The notes: a model not told the origin generated them from the letters alone. DNA of 16,580 nucleotides from UBA3495 sp964629875 (GCA_964629875.1 CAZVRK010000029.1:1-16580), one strand, 5' to 3'. Shown: positions 7,464-15,066, counted from the first letter of the stretch. Numbers and translations: made by a program.

Positions 7464-7465
7464 CC

Positions 7466-7756
7466 CTACTCCTCCAAAACCGTTTTCACGCGTATATGTT
7501 CCCCCTGTACATTAGGCACATTACTTAATACTTCAGCCGTGCTGAGGGGAGTTCTCAATTCGTCTTGGCGCATCACCGACTCTACATTCACCGCATGACC
7601 TGTTGGTAAAATATCAGAAGTATCCACCTCATTCAGGAGCTCGAACTGCTCTAATATCCTAGGAAGTTGATCCTTCAACATTTCTATATCAACATCTGAC
7701 AAAGTGATGCGCACTAGCGAGGCTAAATGTTCAATTTCACTATTATCTAAACTCAT
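7466..7756 (-). CDS. gatC: Asp/Glu-tRNA amidotransferase subunit C
   Basis: This small GatCAB subunit wraps around GatA and stabilises it. The 96-residue form starting at ATG 7756 begins MSLDNSEIEHLASLVRITL, the usual GatC N-terminus. The frame can be extended 3 codons to a TTG at 7765, which has an AAGGA nearby; I prefer the ATG because it fits the family length. The conserved tail (LRTPLSTAEVLSNVPNVQGEHIRVKTV, seen near the end) fits the family. It lies 49 bases after the SDR gene and 2 bases before gatA. Confidence 0.93.
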   Translation of the reverse strand: MSLDNSEIEHLASLVRITLSDVDIEMLKDQLPRILEQFELLNEVDTSDILPTGHAVNVESVMRQDELRTPLSTAEVLSNVPNVQGEHIRVKTVLEE

Positions 7757-7805
7757 TATTTCCAATATATCCTTTTGACATCCTGCAATATATTAGTATT
7801 CCCAA

Positions 7806-8654
7806 CTAATTCATTTCAGATCCGCCAGACACACTAATAGAAAGTCCCGTTACATAGTCTGACTGATTTGATGCAAGGAAGGCCGCCATATTTGCTATGT
7901 CTTCGCCGACCGCTACTCTCCCCATTGGGACTCGTGTATTTCGTTCTCTAATCATCATTGCCCTGTGTTCTTCTGACGATTCTCCTTCTGGAGCTAGCGC
8001 TGCAGCTATAAAATCCACTCTCTCTGTATCCACCAATCCAGGGCATATAGCATTCACATTGATCTTATCTGATGCTAGCTCTTGGGCCAATGCCTGGGTG
8101 AACCCGACGATTGCAAACTTTGATGCACAATAAGCAGCATATCTAGCTATACCCTTTTTACCTGCACCTGAAGAAATACTAATTATTTTCCCACCACTTC
8201 CTCGCTCAACCATATGCCGAGCCAGTGCCCGCGAACACAAATACGTTCCTCTAACATTTACTCGCATAACTTCATCGAACGCCTCTTCTTCCAACTCTAC
8301 TACCGGCACACGATCTTTCCCTGGGCGTGATCCTGCATTATTTACTAAAATATCTACCTTTCCAAAACGCTCGAGAACAGACTCTAGCATTCCATCTACC
8401 TGGGAGCTGTCGGAAACGTCGGAAAACAAACCAAGTGATTGTCTGCCCATAGCCTCGATTTCTTTTACTACACTGGGCAAACCTTCCCAGCCATCCCTCA
8501 TATCCACACCGCGAATCGCTTCAACAGACTGGCTTATATCAGTAACAACCACATCAGCACCCTCTGAAGCAAGCCGAGTTGCAATAGCTCTTCCAATGCC
8601 ATTCTTACCGCCTGCCCCGGTAACTATTGCCACTTTCCCATTTAGATCGTACAT
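7806..8654 (-). CDS. SDR-family NAD(P)-dependent oxidoreductase
   Basis: This is a classical short-chain dehydrogenase of 282 residues. The cofactor loop is TGAGGKNGIG (12-21), two residues longer than the common TGxxxGIG. Asp39 at the end of the second strand favours NAD over NADP. NNAG (105-108), Ser161/162, Tyr175 and Lys179 (YCASK) form the catalytic set. The C-terminal VTGLSISVSGG is the standard end strand. The ATG at 8654 is chosen because GGAG lies 5-6 bases upstream and it starts just before the Rossmann strand; a TTG five codons upstream is less likely. It may be the first gene of the transcript carrying gatC-gatA-asnS. The substrate, presumably an alcohol or hydroxyacyl compound, is unknown. 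Confidence 0.9.
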   Translation of the reverse strand: MYDLNGKVAIVTGAGGKNGIGRAIATRLASEGADVVVTDISQSVEAIRGVDMRDGWEGLPSVVKEIEAMGRQSLGLFSDVSDSSQVDGMLESVLERFGKVDILVNNAGSRPGKDRVPVVELEEEAFDEVMRVNVRGTYLCSRALARHMVERGSGGKIISISSGAGKKGIARYAAYCASKFAIVGFTQALAQELASDKINVNAICPGLVDTERVDFIAAALAPEGESSEEHRAMMIRERNTRVPMGRVAVGEDIANMAAFLASNQSDYVTGLSISVSGGSEMN

Positions 8655-8693
8655 AATTACTCCATCCAATCCATGCGATACATATACTCTACG

Positions 8694-8699
8694 ATTATA
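8694..8699 (-). promoter_or_regulatory. -10-like element upstream of the SDR gene
   Basis: A perfect TATAAT on the minus strand lies 39 bases before the SDR ATG, in the 128-base gap after the VOC gene. The -35 region (GAGATA at 17-bp spacing) is poor. It would mark the start of the SDR-gatC-gatA-asnS unit. Confidence 0.35.
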
Positions 8700-8782
8700 G
8701 GCCTAAACCGACATTCTATCTCTACCCTGCTTTGTTTGATAGATCTATACCGAACCATGTCCGGATGTAGCTATACAATTTA

Positions 8783-9691
8783 TTACTGATACCAGTTCTC
8801 GCCCGCTGGGGGCCACGGATTATACTCAGAAAGCACTTCTGACAATTGGATAAACATACCGTGCATGAACTTTGGATGTATCCAAATACTGTTAAACCCC
8901 ATGTTAGTGTAGTTGGCTGTGCTTCTAGAAGTCGTAAAATTAACTCCTTCACTCAACAACAAATCATCCATCGCGAGTGAATCCTTGATCTCATATATCG
9001 TTAGATATATTCCCTCACCGTGATTACGCAAGAAATTAGCTGCAGAAGAATTATCGCTAGTTGGTTGAGCAATTTCTACAAATGTGGTTCGATCTCCAAT
9101 TGGCAAAATAGCTATATCAAGGTCAGTGAAACTAGTTTCAAACCTATTACTGACTTTAGTTTGAAAAACCTTTGACCACTTAGCTATCGCTAAGTCGATG
9201 TCCTTAACTACAATAGCTATCTGACGGAGGCCGATAGTGCGCTTTGCCACTGTTGACCCACAATTGGCTTTTGTCTCTTCTTCATTAGCCCCTATATATC
9301 CACTTTTTCTGACTTCTAACAGAACATCGTTTAGGTCTCGATGTCTAAACAAAGTAAACGCATCCTCTGATTCATCAGATGTATCGATCGGATATATACC
9401 ACATGAAATAAAGTTTTCTACCGTGTCATCGTAATCATCTGTTTCAAAAGTTATCATGCACGGTCCGGCGCCCATTGAGCTGATAATATCACGGCTCTTT
9501 ATAGTATCTTGCCCGTTTTCTATAAGCCGTAAGTAGCTGTTGCTACCACTACTCATGTAGACTTCTCGTGATCCAAGAAGCATATTATGATTTAGGGGAA
9601 GTGTTTCAAAACCTAAGGTAGCACTGAACAGTTGTTGAGAAGAATCCAAGTCATCTACCAACACTCCCAAGCTGCTAATCCGCTCGATCAT
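8783..9691 (-). CDS. Two-repeat VOC (glyoxalase/epimerase-fold) protein
   Basis: This 302-residue protein contains two vicinal-oxygen-chelate repeats, about 3-128 and 155-285. The second resembles methylmalonyl-CoA epimerase (RQIAIVVKDID, FVEIAQP, GEGIYLTIYEI, IHPKFMHGMFIQLSE). The usual metal ligands are replaced. The first-strand His is Gln157, the His-His of GEGxHH is Tyr229-Leu230, and the terminal Glu is Gln282. In the first repeat the equivalent first-strand His is Ser7; Glu126 is kept. A metal-dependent epimerase or lyase role is therefore doubtful, though a binding or altered-metal role is possible. It begins 18 bases after the MaoC beta gene and is probably the last gene of that operon. 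The linker between repeats (about 130-152) is polar. Confidence 0.75.
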   Translation of the reverse strand: MIERISSLGVLVDDLDSSQQLFSATLGFETLPLNHNMLLGSREVYMSSGSNSYLRLIENGQDTIKSRDIISSMGAGPCMITFETDDYDDTVENFISCGIYPIDTSDESEDAFTLFRHRDLNDVLLEVRKSGYIGANEEETKANCGSTVAKRTIGLRQIAIVVKDIDLAIAKWSKVFQTKVSNRFETSFTDLDIAILPIGDRTTFVEIAQPTSDNSSAANFLRNHGEGIYLTIYEIKDSLAMDDLLLSEGVNFTTSRSTANYTNMGFNSIWIHPKFMHGMFIQLSEVLSEYNPWPPAGENWYQ

Positions 9692-9709
9692 GCCACATTA
9701 CCAAGGCGC

Positions 9710-10147
9710 TTAAGATCTACTTGGTAGCGAAACCAGAGCTGTTCCGATGATATACCTTTCTCCTTCTGTTCCGGTCATCAGGACATCGCACTGGATTATA
9801 TTCTCTCCGTCTTCCTGGCGACTATCATTTATAGTGCCTGTCATTATAAGAGGTTTATTATGAGGCACTGGTTGCCGGAAAACGACGTCTAGATCTTTCA
9901 GGGCGGCAGGCCCAGCCCAATCTGTAATAAGTTGAGCCATTAGAGACATGCTCATAACCCCTGGAACAATCGGCCCAGACAACTTGGCCTTGGCAGCTTC
10001 TTCTTCGCTAGTAAACCGGTTTGGGATGGGATTCCCCCAAAGAGTGCAAAAATCAATTACACCTTGATCCGAGGCCACTTTCTCTAGAGGTCCAATCTCA
10101 TCTCCTAATTCAACATCCTCAAAATATATTTGATTATCGTTAGTCAT
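9710..10147 (-). CDS. MaoC-like hotdog protein (dehydratase-type subunit)
   Basis: This 145-residue single hotdog domain is of the MaoC family. IYFEDVELGDEIGP (7-20) is the family's opening strand. The hydratase motif region reads LWGNPIPNRF (36-45), where an active MaoC has D-x-NPIH, so the catalytic Asp and His are missing (His replaced by Pro42). SGPIVPGVMSMSLMAQ (57-72) is the conserved helix. The ATG at 10147 is preferred because GGAG lies 5 bases upstream. An earlier GTG overlapping the stop of the previous gene (GTGA at 10153-10150) leaves no room for that site. It probably forms a heterodimer with the protein encoded just upstream, binding an acyl-CoA-like ligand. Confidence 0.8.
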   Translation of the reverse strand: MTNDNQIYFEDVELGDEIGPLEKVASDQGVIDFCTLWGNPIPNRFTSEEEAAKAKLSGPIVPGVMSMSLMAQLITDWAGPAALKDLDVVFRQPVPHNKPLIMTGTINDSRQEDGENIIQCDVLMTGTEGERYIIGTALVSLPSRS

Positions 10148-10149
10148 TT

Positions 10150-10599
10150 TCACTCCCTAGCAGCGTAAGACTCTTGAACATCGGCAACCACTTCGCCAAG
10201 TTGATTAGTAAAAGTAGTCTCCCAAACTATAAATACCATGGTACCGCTTCGCCCTGTCTTCGCATAAACCTCTTTCAGGTGAGATGAGGCGCTAATCGAA
10301 TCCCCTGCCACTATAGGAGCTTTAGCTTGTACTCTTTGACCACCATGAAACCTAGTTTTCCCAAACTTCAAATTGATATCAGGTAATTGCACCCTCCTAA
10401 CGAATAACGTGCACAATGTAGGTGGGGCGATTATCCCTCGGTAACCTGCCTCGACTGCTGCATCTTTATTGTTATAACAAGGACCTGCCTGACTTATACT
10501 TTGGTTGAATGAAATAATCATATCTTCCGTAACTTCAAACGGTCCTGCTTCGTGCTCTTTACCATAAAGAGATCGGTCATACTCCAACTCTAGTGCCAT
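10150..10599 (-). CDS. MaoC N-terminal-type (FAS1-like dehydratase) hotdog protein
   Basis: This 149-residue protein matches the N-terminal hotdog half of split 3-hydroxyacyl dehydratases. It shows AGPFEVTEDMIISF (18-31), AGYRGIIAPPTLCTLF (51-66), FHGGQRVQ (84-91) and GRSGTMVFIVWETTFTNQLG (116-135). These forms are typical of the subunit that shapes the acyl pocket but usually lacks the catalytic pair. ATG 10599 is chosen because GGAG lies 7 bases upstream; the frame extends to a TTG at 10617 without support. Its TGA ends 2 bases before the ATG of the partner hotdog gene, so the two are coupled and presumably heterodimerise. It follows the PHP gene by about 50 bases. Confidence 0.82.
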   Translation of the reverse strand: MALELEYDRSLYGKEHEAGPFEVTEDMIISFNQSISQAGPCYNNKDAAVEAGYRGIIAPPTLCTLFVRRVQLPDINLKFGKTRFHGGQRVQAKAPIVAGDSISASSHLKEVYAKTGRSGTMVFIVWETTFTNQLGEVVADVQESYAARE

Positions 10600-10650
10600 T
10601 GCGTTACTCCTACACAAGCTAGTTCATATTCTTAACAATATAAACTAAGA

Positions 10651-11301
10651 TCAGCCTATACTAGTTTCTTCCAATCTGACTGGGCTAAAATTACCGGATA
10701 ACAAAGCTGCTACTAAATCAGCTTCATTACTAATATCCATTTCAAAATTAGTCATACAGACACATACATGACTCGCTAAATGCGCATCACTCGCACCTGT
10801 CCCCAGGTATCCTTGAGAATCACACAATTCGTCAGCTCTCTCATTTTCTCCAGGTCTGCCACCACCATTGAGACGTTCCACAATTTTAACGTCTTCAAAA
10901 ATTTCTCCTTTGTCCATAAACTCTACTAAGCCTATGCCAAATCGACCAGGATGAGCCGGTATGGCTAAAGCTCCATGATGCTGTGCAGCTTTCATCAGTT
11001 CACGAGCATCCATTCTTACATCCGCAAAGTCTATATCATCAGCTAAACCTTGGCTGACATTGTAAACAAGAAAATGGCCAAATCTAGTATCTAGTTCTGA
11101 GCCCTTCAGTACTACAACTCCGTAATCATTTGCTAGTTGAGCATAATCCTTGTCGAAATCAAACTTTCGGTGCTCGGTAAGTACGATTCCATCAACAGTA
11201 TATCCCCGTTTTCGAAGCACCTGTATCCACTTCAAGTATTGTTCTACTGTAGCCCGAGAATCGTCCGATGACACTGAGTGACAGTGTAAATCAAAGTACA
11301 T
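10651..11301 (-). CDS. PHP-domain metal-dependent phosphoesterase/hydrolase
   Basis: This 216-residue protein is a stand-alone PHP domain. Metal residues are easy to see: His6 and His8 (DLHCHS), Asp13, His44 (LTEH), Glu69 (GSE), His76, His117 (IPAHPGR), and Asp172 and His174 (SDAH). These can hold the usual three-metal centre for phosphoester hydrolysis. The size and sequence resemble the YciV/TrpH-type or uncharacterised PHP hydrolases, not the PHP part of a polymerase. A short AAGG lies just before the ATG. It lies between the HpcH aldolase gene and the two hotdog genes. Its substrate cannot be told; a phosphorylated intermediate of the same pathway is one possibility. Confidence 0.85.
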   Translation of the reverse strand: MYFDLHCHSVSSDDSRATVEQYLKWIQVLRKRGYTVDGIVLTEHRKFDFDKDYAQLANDYGVVVLKGSELDTRFGHFLVYNVSQGLADDIDFADVRMDARELMKAAQHHGALAIPAHPGRFGIGLVEFMDKGEIFEDVKIVERLNGGGRPGENERADELCDSQGYLGTGASDAHLASHVCVCMTNFEMDISNEADLVAALLSGNFSPVRLEETSIG

Positions 11302-11336
11302 GACCTTATTTAGAATCCTTTGTTTATCTGTTATAT

Positions 11337-11342
11337 ATTATA
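11337..11342 (-). promoter_or_regulatory. -10-like element upstream of the PHP gene
   Basis: A perfect TATAAT on the minus strand lies 35 bases before the PHP ATG, within a 115-base gap. No good -35 is present at normal spacing. A small hairpin (GAGCA-TAAG-TGCTC, 11353-11366) sits just upstream. It suggests that PHP, the hotdog genes and the VOC gene may start as a unit separate from the aldolase gene. Confidence 0.3.
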
Positions 11343-11416
11343 AAGACTGATCGAGCACTTATGCTCACATCAGATCTGTAAAATAACTTTCATATAGAAG
11401 AATACCATTTTCTGCA

Positions 11417-12184
11417 TCAACTGAGTTCGTTGAGGAACTCTCCACCACTTTGGCGAATAAATTCCTGCACATTAGCAGATAATAACTGCACCCCTTGTTC
11501 TGCAAACTGTTTGTAGCGAGGCATATTACTAACGGTCATACCTGCACCAGCTACCCCGACTATTTTACCTTTATCACGAACCGCTTTGATCACATGTTGG
11601 ATTGCTTCATCGACCTTGGATACGTCCGGCATACCCATGGCCTGTGTCAAATCACTACTACCAACAAGCACTCCATCTATTCCCTCTACGGCTGCAATAT
11701 CTCCTGCATTTTCTACGGCCTCTGGGGTTTCTATCATTGTGATAACTAAAGTCTGTAGATTGGCTTGACTATAGTACTCTTGAGGGCTTAACCCACTACC
11801 TAATCGATTAGTCCTTCCACCGGTAGAACTGCTTCTATCACCAATGGGATAGTAATGGGATGCCTGAGACACTTCCTCAGCTTCAGCAACGCTAGATATG
11901 TGAGGTACTATCAACCCCTGAGCTCCTCTGTCAAGAAATCGCAATATGGTCGATGGCAACGCATTGGGAACTCTGACAATTGGAGTCAGATCATACAGTT
12001 CTGCCGCCCTAATCATGTTTTCAGTTTCTGAATCATTGGAGGAACCATGTTCACAATCTATCCAGACCCAATCAAACCCCATCACCCCGTATAGCTCGAC
12101 GATTATCGGAGCATAGAAATTCACTCCCCCTCCGAGAGCTATTTCACCATTTAGTAGCTTCGCTTTCGTCTTATTTACTTTCAT
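11417..12184 (-). CDS. HpcH/HpaI-family aldolase
   Basis: This 255-residue class II (metal-dependent) aldolase belongs to the 2-keto-3-deoxy-sugar-acid/HpcH family. These enzymes cleave 4-hydroxy-2-oxoacids to pyruvate plus an aldehyde. Key residues are visible: His46 (WIDCEHGSS), Arg71 (VRVPN), and the metal ligands Glu152 (MIETPEAV) and Asp178 (VGSSDLTQAMG). GGLDRGAQG-type active-loop residues FLDRGAQGLIVP (83-94) are present. GGAG lies 9 bases before the ATG. The gene starts 62 bases after the end of rnpB and heads the catabolic cluster. The neighbouring hotdog and VOC genes suggest degradation of an acidic organic compound, but the true substrate is not shown by the sequence. Confidence 0.88.
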   Translation of the reverse strand: MKVNKTKAKLLNGEIALGGGVNFYAPIIVELYGVMGFDWVWIDCEHGSSNDSETENMIRAAELYDLTPIVRVPNALPSTILRFLDRGAQGLIVPHISSVAEAEEVSQASHYYPIGDRSSSTGGRTNRLGSGLSPQEYYSQANLQTLVITMIETPEAVENAGDIAAVEGIDGVLVGSSDLTQAMGMPDVSKVDEAIQHVIKAVRDKGKIVGVAGAGMTVSNMPRYKQFAEQGVQLLSANVQEFIRQSGGEFLNELS

Positions 12185-12246
12185 ATCTCATAACTCCGTA
12201 CGGTAACAAATAACATCCGCTATATCGACTACATTCAAATTCAAAA

Positions 12247-12667
12247 GGGCAGAACGAACCTATAAGCCGGGTCCTGTAATCTATGATACAAATAACATAG
12301 ACCGGTGACCATCTATCTAGCCTCCAAGGGATAACATCCCTAGAGCTCTATTCGAGCTAATGTCTCCATTGAGGTCAAGCAGCCAACCCGGGGACGAGCC
12401 GGACTCACATTGTCCCCCTATTCGGCCTTGCTCCAAGTGGGGTTTGACCGTCGATGCGTCACCGCATACGACCGGACGCTCTTACCGTCCGATTTCACCC
12501 TTACCACAGCCTTACCGGCATAACGTCGATTGACTGGGCGGTATAGTTTCTGTGCCACTTTCCGTCCCCAAACATGGGGCCTGGGAGTTACCCAGCACTC
12601 TGTCCGGAGGAGCCCGGACTTTCCTCCCTCTCTAACGAGACGGCGGTCACCCGGAACGTTCTGCCCC
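12247..12667 (-). ncRNA. rnpB: RNase P RNA, bacterial type A
   Basis: This is the catalytic RNA of RNase P, which trims 5' leaders from pre-tRNAs. The conserved 5' core GAGGAAAGTCCGGGCTC lies at 12626-12610 and the conserved 3' core ACCCGGCTTATAG at 12272-12260; together they form helix P4. GGTAAGGGTGAAA and GGTAAGAG elements lie between them. The ends are set by helix P1: GGGCAGAACG at 12666-12657 pairs perfectly with CGTTCTGCCC at 12256-12247, which is followed by TTTT. Length is about 420 bases, within the type A range. Open frames read across it are spurious. It lies 69 bases past the stop of the zinc-ribbon gene. Confidence 0.95.
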
Positions 12668-12676
12668 GAAAGGCAC

Positions 12677-12704
12677 CTTAGCACACCCTTCTCAACAGGG
12701 TCAA
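12677..12704 (-). promoter_or_regulatory. Possible rnpB promoter
   Basis: On the minus strand TTGACC (12704-12699, 5 of 6) lies 16 bases before GCTAAG (12682-12677, only 3 of 6). The predicted start, near 12670, agrees well with the base of helix P1 at 12667. The weak -10 makes this tentative; rnpB could also be processed from a zinc-ribbon transcript. Confidence 0.35.
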
Positions 12705-12736
12705 ACAAACTATGACAGGGTACGATGTCTTCTAGT

Positions 12737-13593
12737 CTAGCCCAGAAACAACATTCTGCCACAACTGCTGCACAGTACGGTCTGTTTACCAGATTTCACT
12801 CGTTGTAAGTGTTGTGTCGGAAGTGACAACCTACAAGCTTGACATAGTCCGCGCTCTACCTTAGCTACTGCAGTGCCGCCCTTACTTTGCCTCAGATGCT
12901 CGTAATGCCCCATTTCCGATTGATCTATACTAGCCGCAAATTCATTGCGACGATTATTTAACGCGTCTTTCTCAGCGCTTAAACTCTCTGCTTGAGAAGT
13001 TAGTTCTGATCTCCTAAGTTCCCATTCTGATCTCGATGTTTCCAGTTGCTCTTCAAGATCGCCCACGGCCCTTCGTAGATCGTCCGCACGAACGGCCAAT
13101 TCTACCAAACTGAGCTCTTTCTGATCTATCTGAGCTTTCACATTGCCTGTCTCTAATTCCAAACTAGCCAAATCACGTGGATTTGTTATCTCTCCACTAT
13201 ATAGTTGTGCTTCTAATAAAGTCGCCCGCCCTCTTAAGTNNNNNNNNNNNNNNNNNNNNNNNNNNNNNNNNNNNNNNNNNNNNNNNNNNNNNNNNNNNNN
13301 NNNNNNNNNNNNNNNNNNNNNNNNNNNNNNNNNNNNNNNGTTATCTCTCCACTATATAGTTGTGCTTCTAATAAAGTCGCCCGCCCTCTTAAGTCCTCGG
13401 CCTCAATTTGCTGAGTTTTATGAGCTTCTTGGATTTCACCCAGTAACTCGACTTGCACTCCCAAGGAGCTTTCAACTTCTCCCACAAGTGCACGTGCATT
13501 GAGCTCAAGTTCCACTCCACTGATCTGTACATCTAACCCATCCAACTCCAGATCAAATTCCTGAAGAGAAAACAAAAGTTTAACGCTGGTCAT
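12737..13593 (-). CDS. CT398-like coiled-coil/zinc-ribbon protein, split by an assembly gap
   Basis: The N-terminal part (13593-13340) and the C-terminal part (13239-12737) belong to one gene. The 55 bases flanking the 100-N run are identical. Removing the Ns and one copy (155 bases) gives a continuous 233-codon frame that passes through YSGEITNPRDLASLEL, the hallmark SG..TNPREL junction of this family. The protein is mostly coiled coil (about 8-175, heptad-like with many Glu, Leu and Arg). It ends in a C4 zinc ribbon (Cys199, Cys202, Cys223, Cys226: CQAC and CSSC). Family members are thought to bind nucleic acid, but their role is unclear. A good promoter lies 33 bases upstream. The gene is transcribed towards rnpB and divergently from sbcD. 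Confidence 0.88.
13185..13239. repeat. 55-bp direct repeat, left copy at gap edge
   Basis: This copy is identical base for base to 13340-13394 and ends exactly where the Ns begin. Both copies encode the same piece of the zinc-ribbon protein (LRGRATLLEAQLYSGEI). It is best read as the unmerged overlap of two contigs, not as a biological repeat. Confidence 0.95.
13240..13339. other. Assembly gap (100 N)
   Basis: This run of exactly 100 N is flanked by the identical 55-bp copies. Its true length is probably zero or negative, because joining the copies restores the coding frame. Confidence 0.98.
13340..13394. repeat. 55-bp direct repeat, right copy at gap edge
   Basis: This is the second copy of 13185-13239, beginning at the first base after the gap. 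It is an assembly overlap, as argued for the left copy. Confidence 0.95.
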
Positions 13594-13625
13594 ATATATA
13601 CCTACCTAAACTGAATGATACCTCG

Positions 13626-13654
13626 ATTCTATTTACCATCCCGGCCATTGTCAA
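13626..13654 (-). promoter_or_regulatory. Sigma70-type promoter of the zinc-ribbon gene
   Basis: On the minus strand a perfect TTGACA (13654-13649) is 17 bases from TAGAAT (13631-13626, 5 of 6). Transcription would start near 13619, giving a leader of about 26 bases to the ATG at 13593. It is among the best promoter matches in the window. Confidence 0.72.
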
Positions 13655-13812
13655 CGTCGGAAGCTGGTACATACAGACAAATGATAGGTGAAGCCACTTG
13701 TCTAAAGTGGTATATTGCACGATATCACTGCGAGCACTACCACTCCAGTAAGACCTATTCTTACATAAGCATTGCCCATAGTTAATTGAAGCAACGAGCG
13801 TCCATATTATCA

Positions 13813-15066
13813 ATGAAAATACTACATTTCTCTGATTTACACATCGGAGTCGAAAACTACGGTAAGATCGACCCCAACACTGGTTTATCCACTCGCTTAT
13901 CCGATTTCTTATCATCCTTTGATGAACTAATAGACTACGCCTTATCCGAACGAGTTGATGTCGTTGTGCTGGCAGGAGATGTTTACAAAGGTAGAGATCC
14001 TTCGCAGACCCACCAGAGAGAATTTGCTAAACGACTCTCACGGCTTTCCAGTGAAGGGATACCCACATTCGTGTTAGTCGGAAATCACGACCTCCCGAAC
14101 AGTACTACCAGAGCAAACTCTGTCGAAATATTTCCTACGCTAGAAGTACCTAATGTGTTCATAGGGGATAGATTAGATACCTATAGGATCCCAACAAATG
14201 AAGGCGTACTCCAGATAGTTGCCGTGCCCTGGCCAAGGCGAGGGGGTATTCTCAGCAGAGAAGAATCTCGAGATTTAACTATCGATCAGGTCAGGCAAGA
14301 AATAGAGTCCCGCATTACTTCCGGTATTGCTCATCAAGCCGAACTCCTTGATCCAGACTTACCATCCATACTCACTGCCCATGCTACTGTCAATGGCGCT
14401 ACTGTGGGTACTGAACGATCCATGATGCTTGGTAACGATCACGTATTGATGGTGAGCTCTCTTCAACAACCACGGATCGACTACGTAGCGTTAGGGCACA
14501 TCCACAAACATCAAATCCTCAGGTCTGAATCGCCAATGGTAGTATATTCAGGAAGTTTAGAACGTGTTGATTTTAGCGAAGAATTAGACGAAAAAGGTTT
14601 CTGCATTATAGAAATTGATCCAGCGGCGCCCCAAGGACAACGGATGCAAAATTTCGAATTTCGCAATGTTTCCGCTCGTAAATTCACCACAGTAGACGTT
14701 AACATCACTCACGCCAGTCTTAGCCCTAACTCCGAAATATTGAATGCCATATCTAAAGCAGATATCGCCGAAAGCATAGTGCGGGTAAGAATTAAATCAC
14801 CCTCTGAATCAGTACCTCTCATTAACGATATAGAGATCAGAGGAGCCTTATCCGAGGCACATTACATAGCGGCCATCAGTATTGAGAGCATAGAGCAAGT
14901 CAGACCTCGCCTCAACGTTGATATAGCTGAAGAATTGGACCCATTACATGCCCTAAATCTTTTTCTTGACAATCGAAATACTGAAGAAAAACAAAGATCG
15001 CTGTTGATATCTGAAACAGAACAATTATTACGAGAAATCGAGACTGATTCTGAACCCAGTTCCTAA
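13813..15066 (+). CDS. sbcD: SbcD/Mre11-type DNA exonuclease subunit
   Basis: This 417-residue metallophosphoesterase has the SbcD layout. The Mn-binding motifs are complete: Asp8 and His10 (SDLHIG), Asp56 (LAGDVY), Asn91-His92-Asp93 (VGNHD), His190 (LTAHAT), and His229 and His231 (ALGHIHKH). After the nuclease domain, YSGSLERVDF (245-254) and a C-terminal capping region follow. It acts with the SbcC/Rad50 ATPase to process double-strand ends and hairpins. ATG 13813 is preferred because MKILHFSDLHIG is the family's standard N-terminus; a TTG nine codons upstream is less likely. No strong ribosome binding site is seen. No sbcC follows, which is unusual since the two are often adjacent. Confidence 0.93.
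   Translation: MKILHFSDLHIGVENYGKIDPNTGLSTRLSDFLSSFDELIDYALSERVDVVVLAGDVYKGRDPSQTHQREFAKRLSRLSSEGIPTFVLVGNHDLPNSTTRANSVEIFPTLEVPNVFIGDRLDTYRIPTNEGVLQIVAVPWPRRGGILSREESRDLTIDQVRQEIESRITSGIAHQAELLDPDLPSILTAHATVNGATVGTERSMMLGNDHVLMVSSLQQPRIDYVALGHIHKHQILRSESPMVVYSGSLERVDFSEELDEKGFCIIEIDPAAPQGQRMQNFEFRNVSARKFTTVDVNITHASLSPNSEILNAISKADIAESIVRVRIKSPSESVPLINDIEIRGALSEAHYIAAISIESIEQVRPRLNVDIAEELDPLHALNLFLDNRNTEEKQRSLLISETEQLLREIETDSEPSS

Noticed and set aside
11353..11366. Small hairpin GAGCA-CTTA-TGCTC between the aldolase and PHP genes
   Set aside because: The stem is only 5 bp and no T-run follows directly on the minus strand, so a terminator call is not supported.
12418..12762. Open frame of about 114 codons on the minus strand
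   Set aside because: It lies almost wholly across the RNase P RNA core, so the frame is fortuitous.
13185..13394. Direct repeat suggesting a transposon target duplication or CRISPR-like unit
   Set aside because: The copies sit exactly at the edges of a 100-N gap and merging them restores a coding frame, so they are contig overlap.
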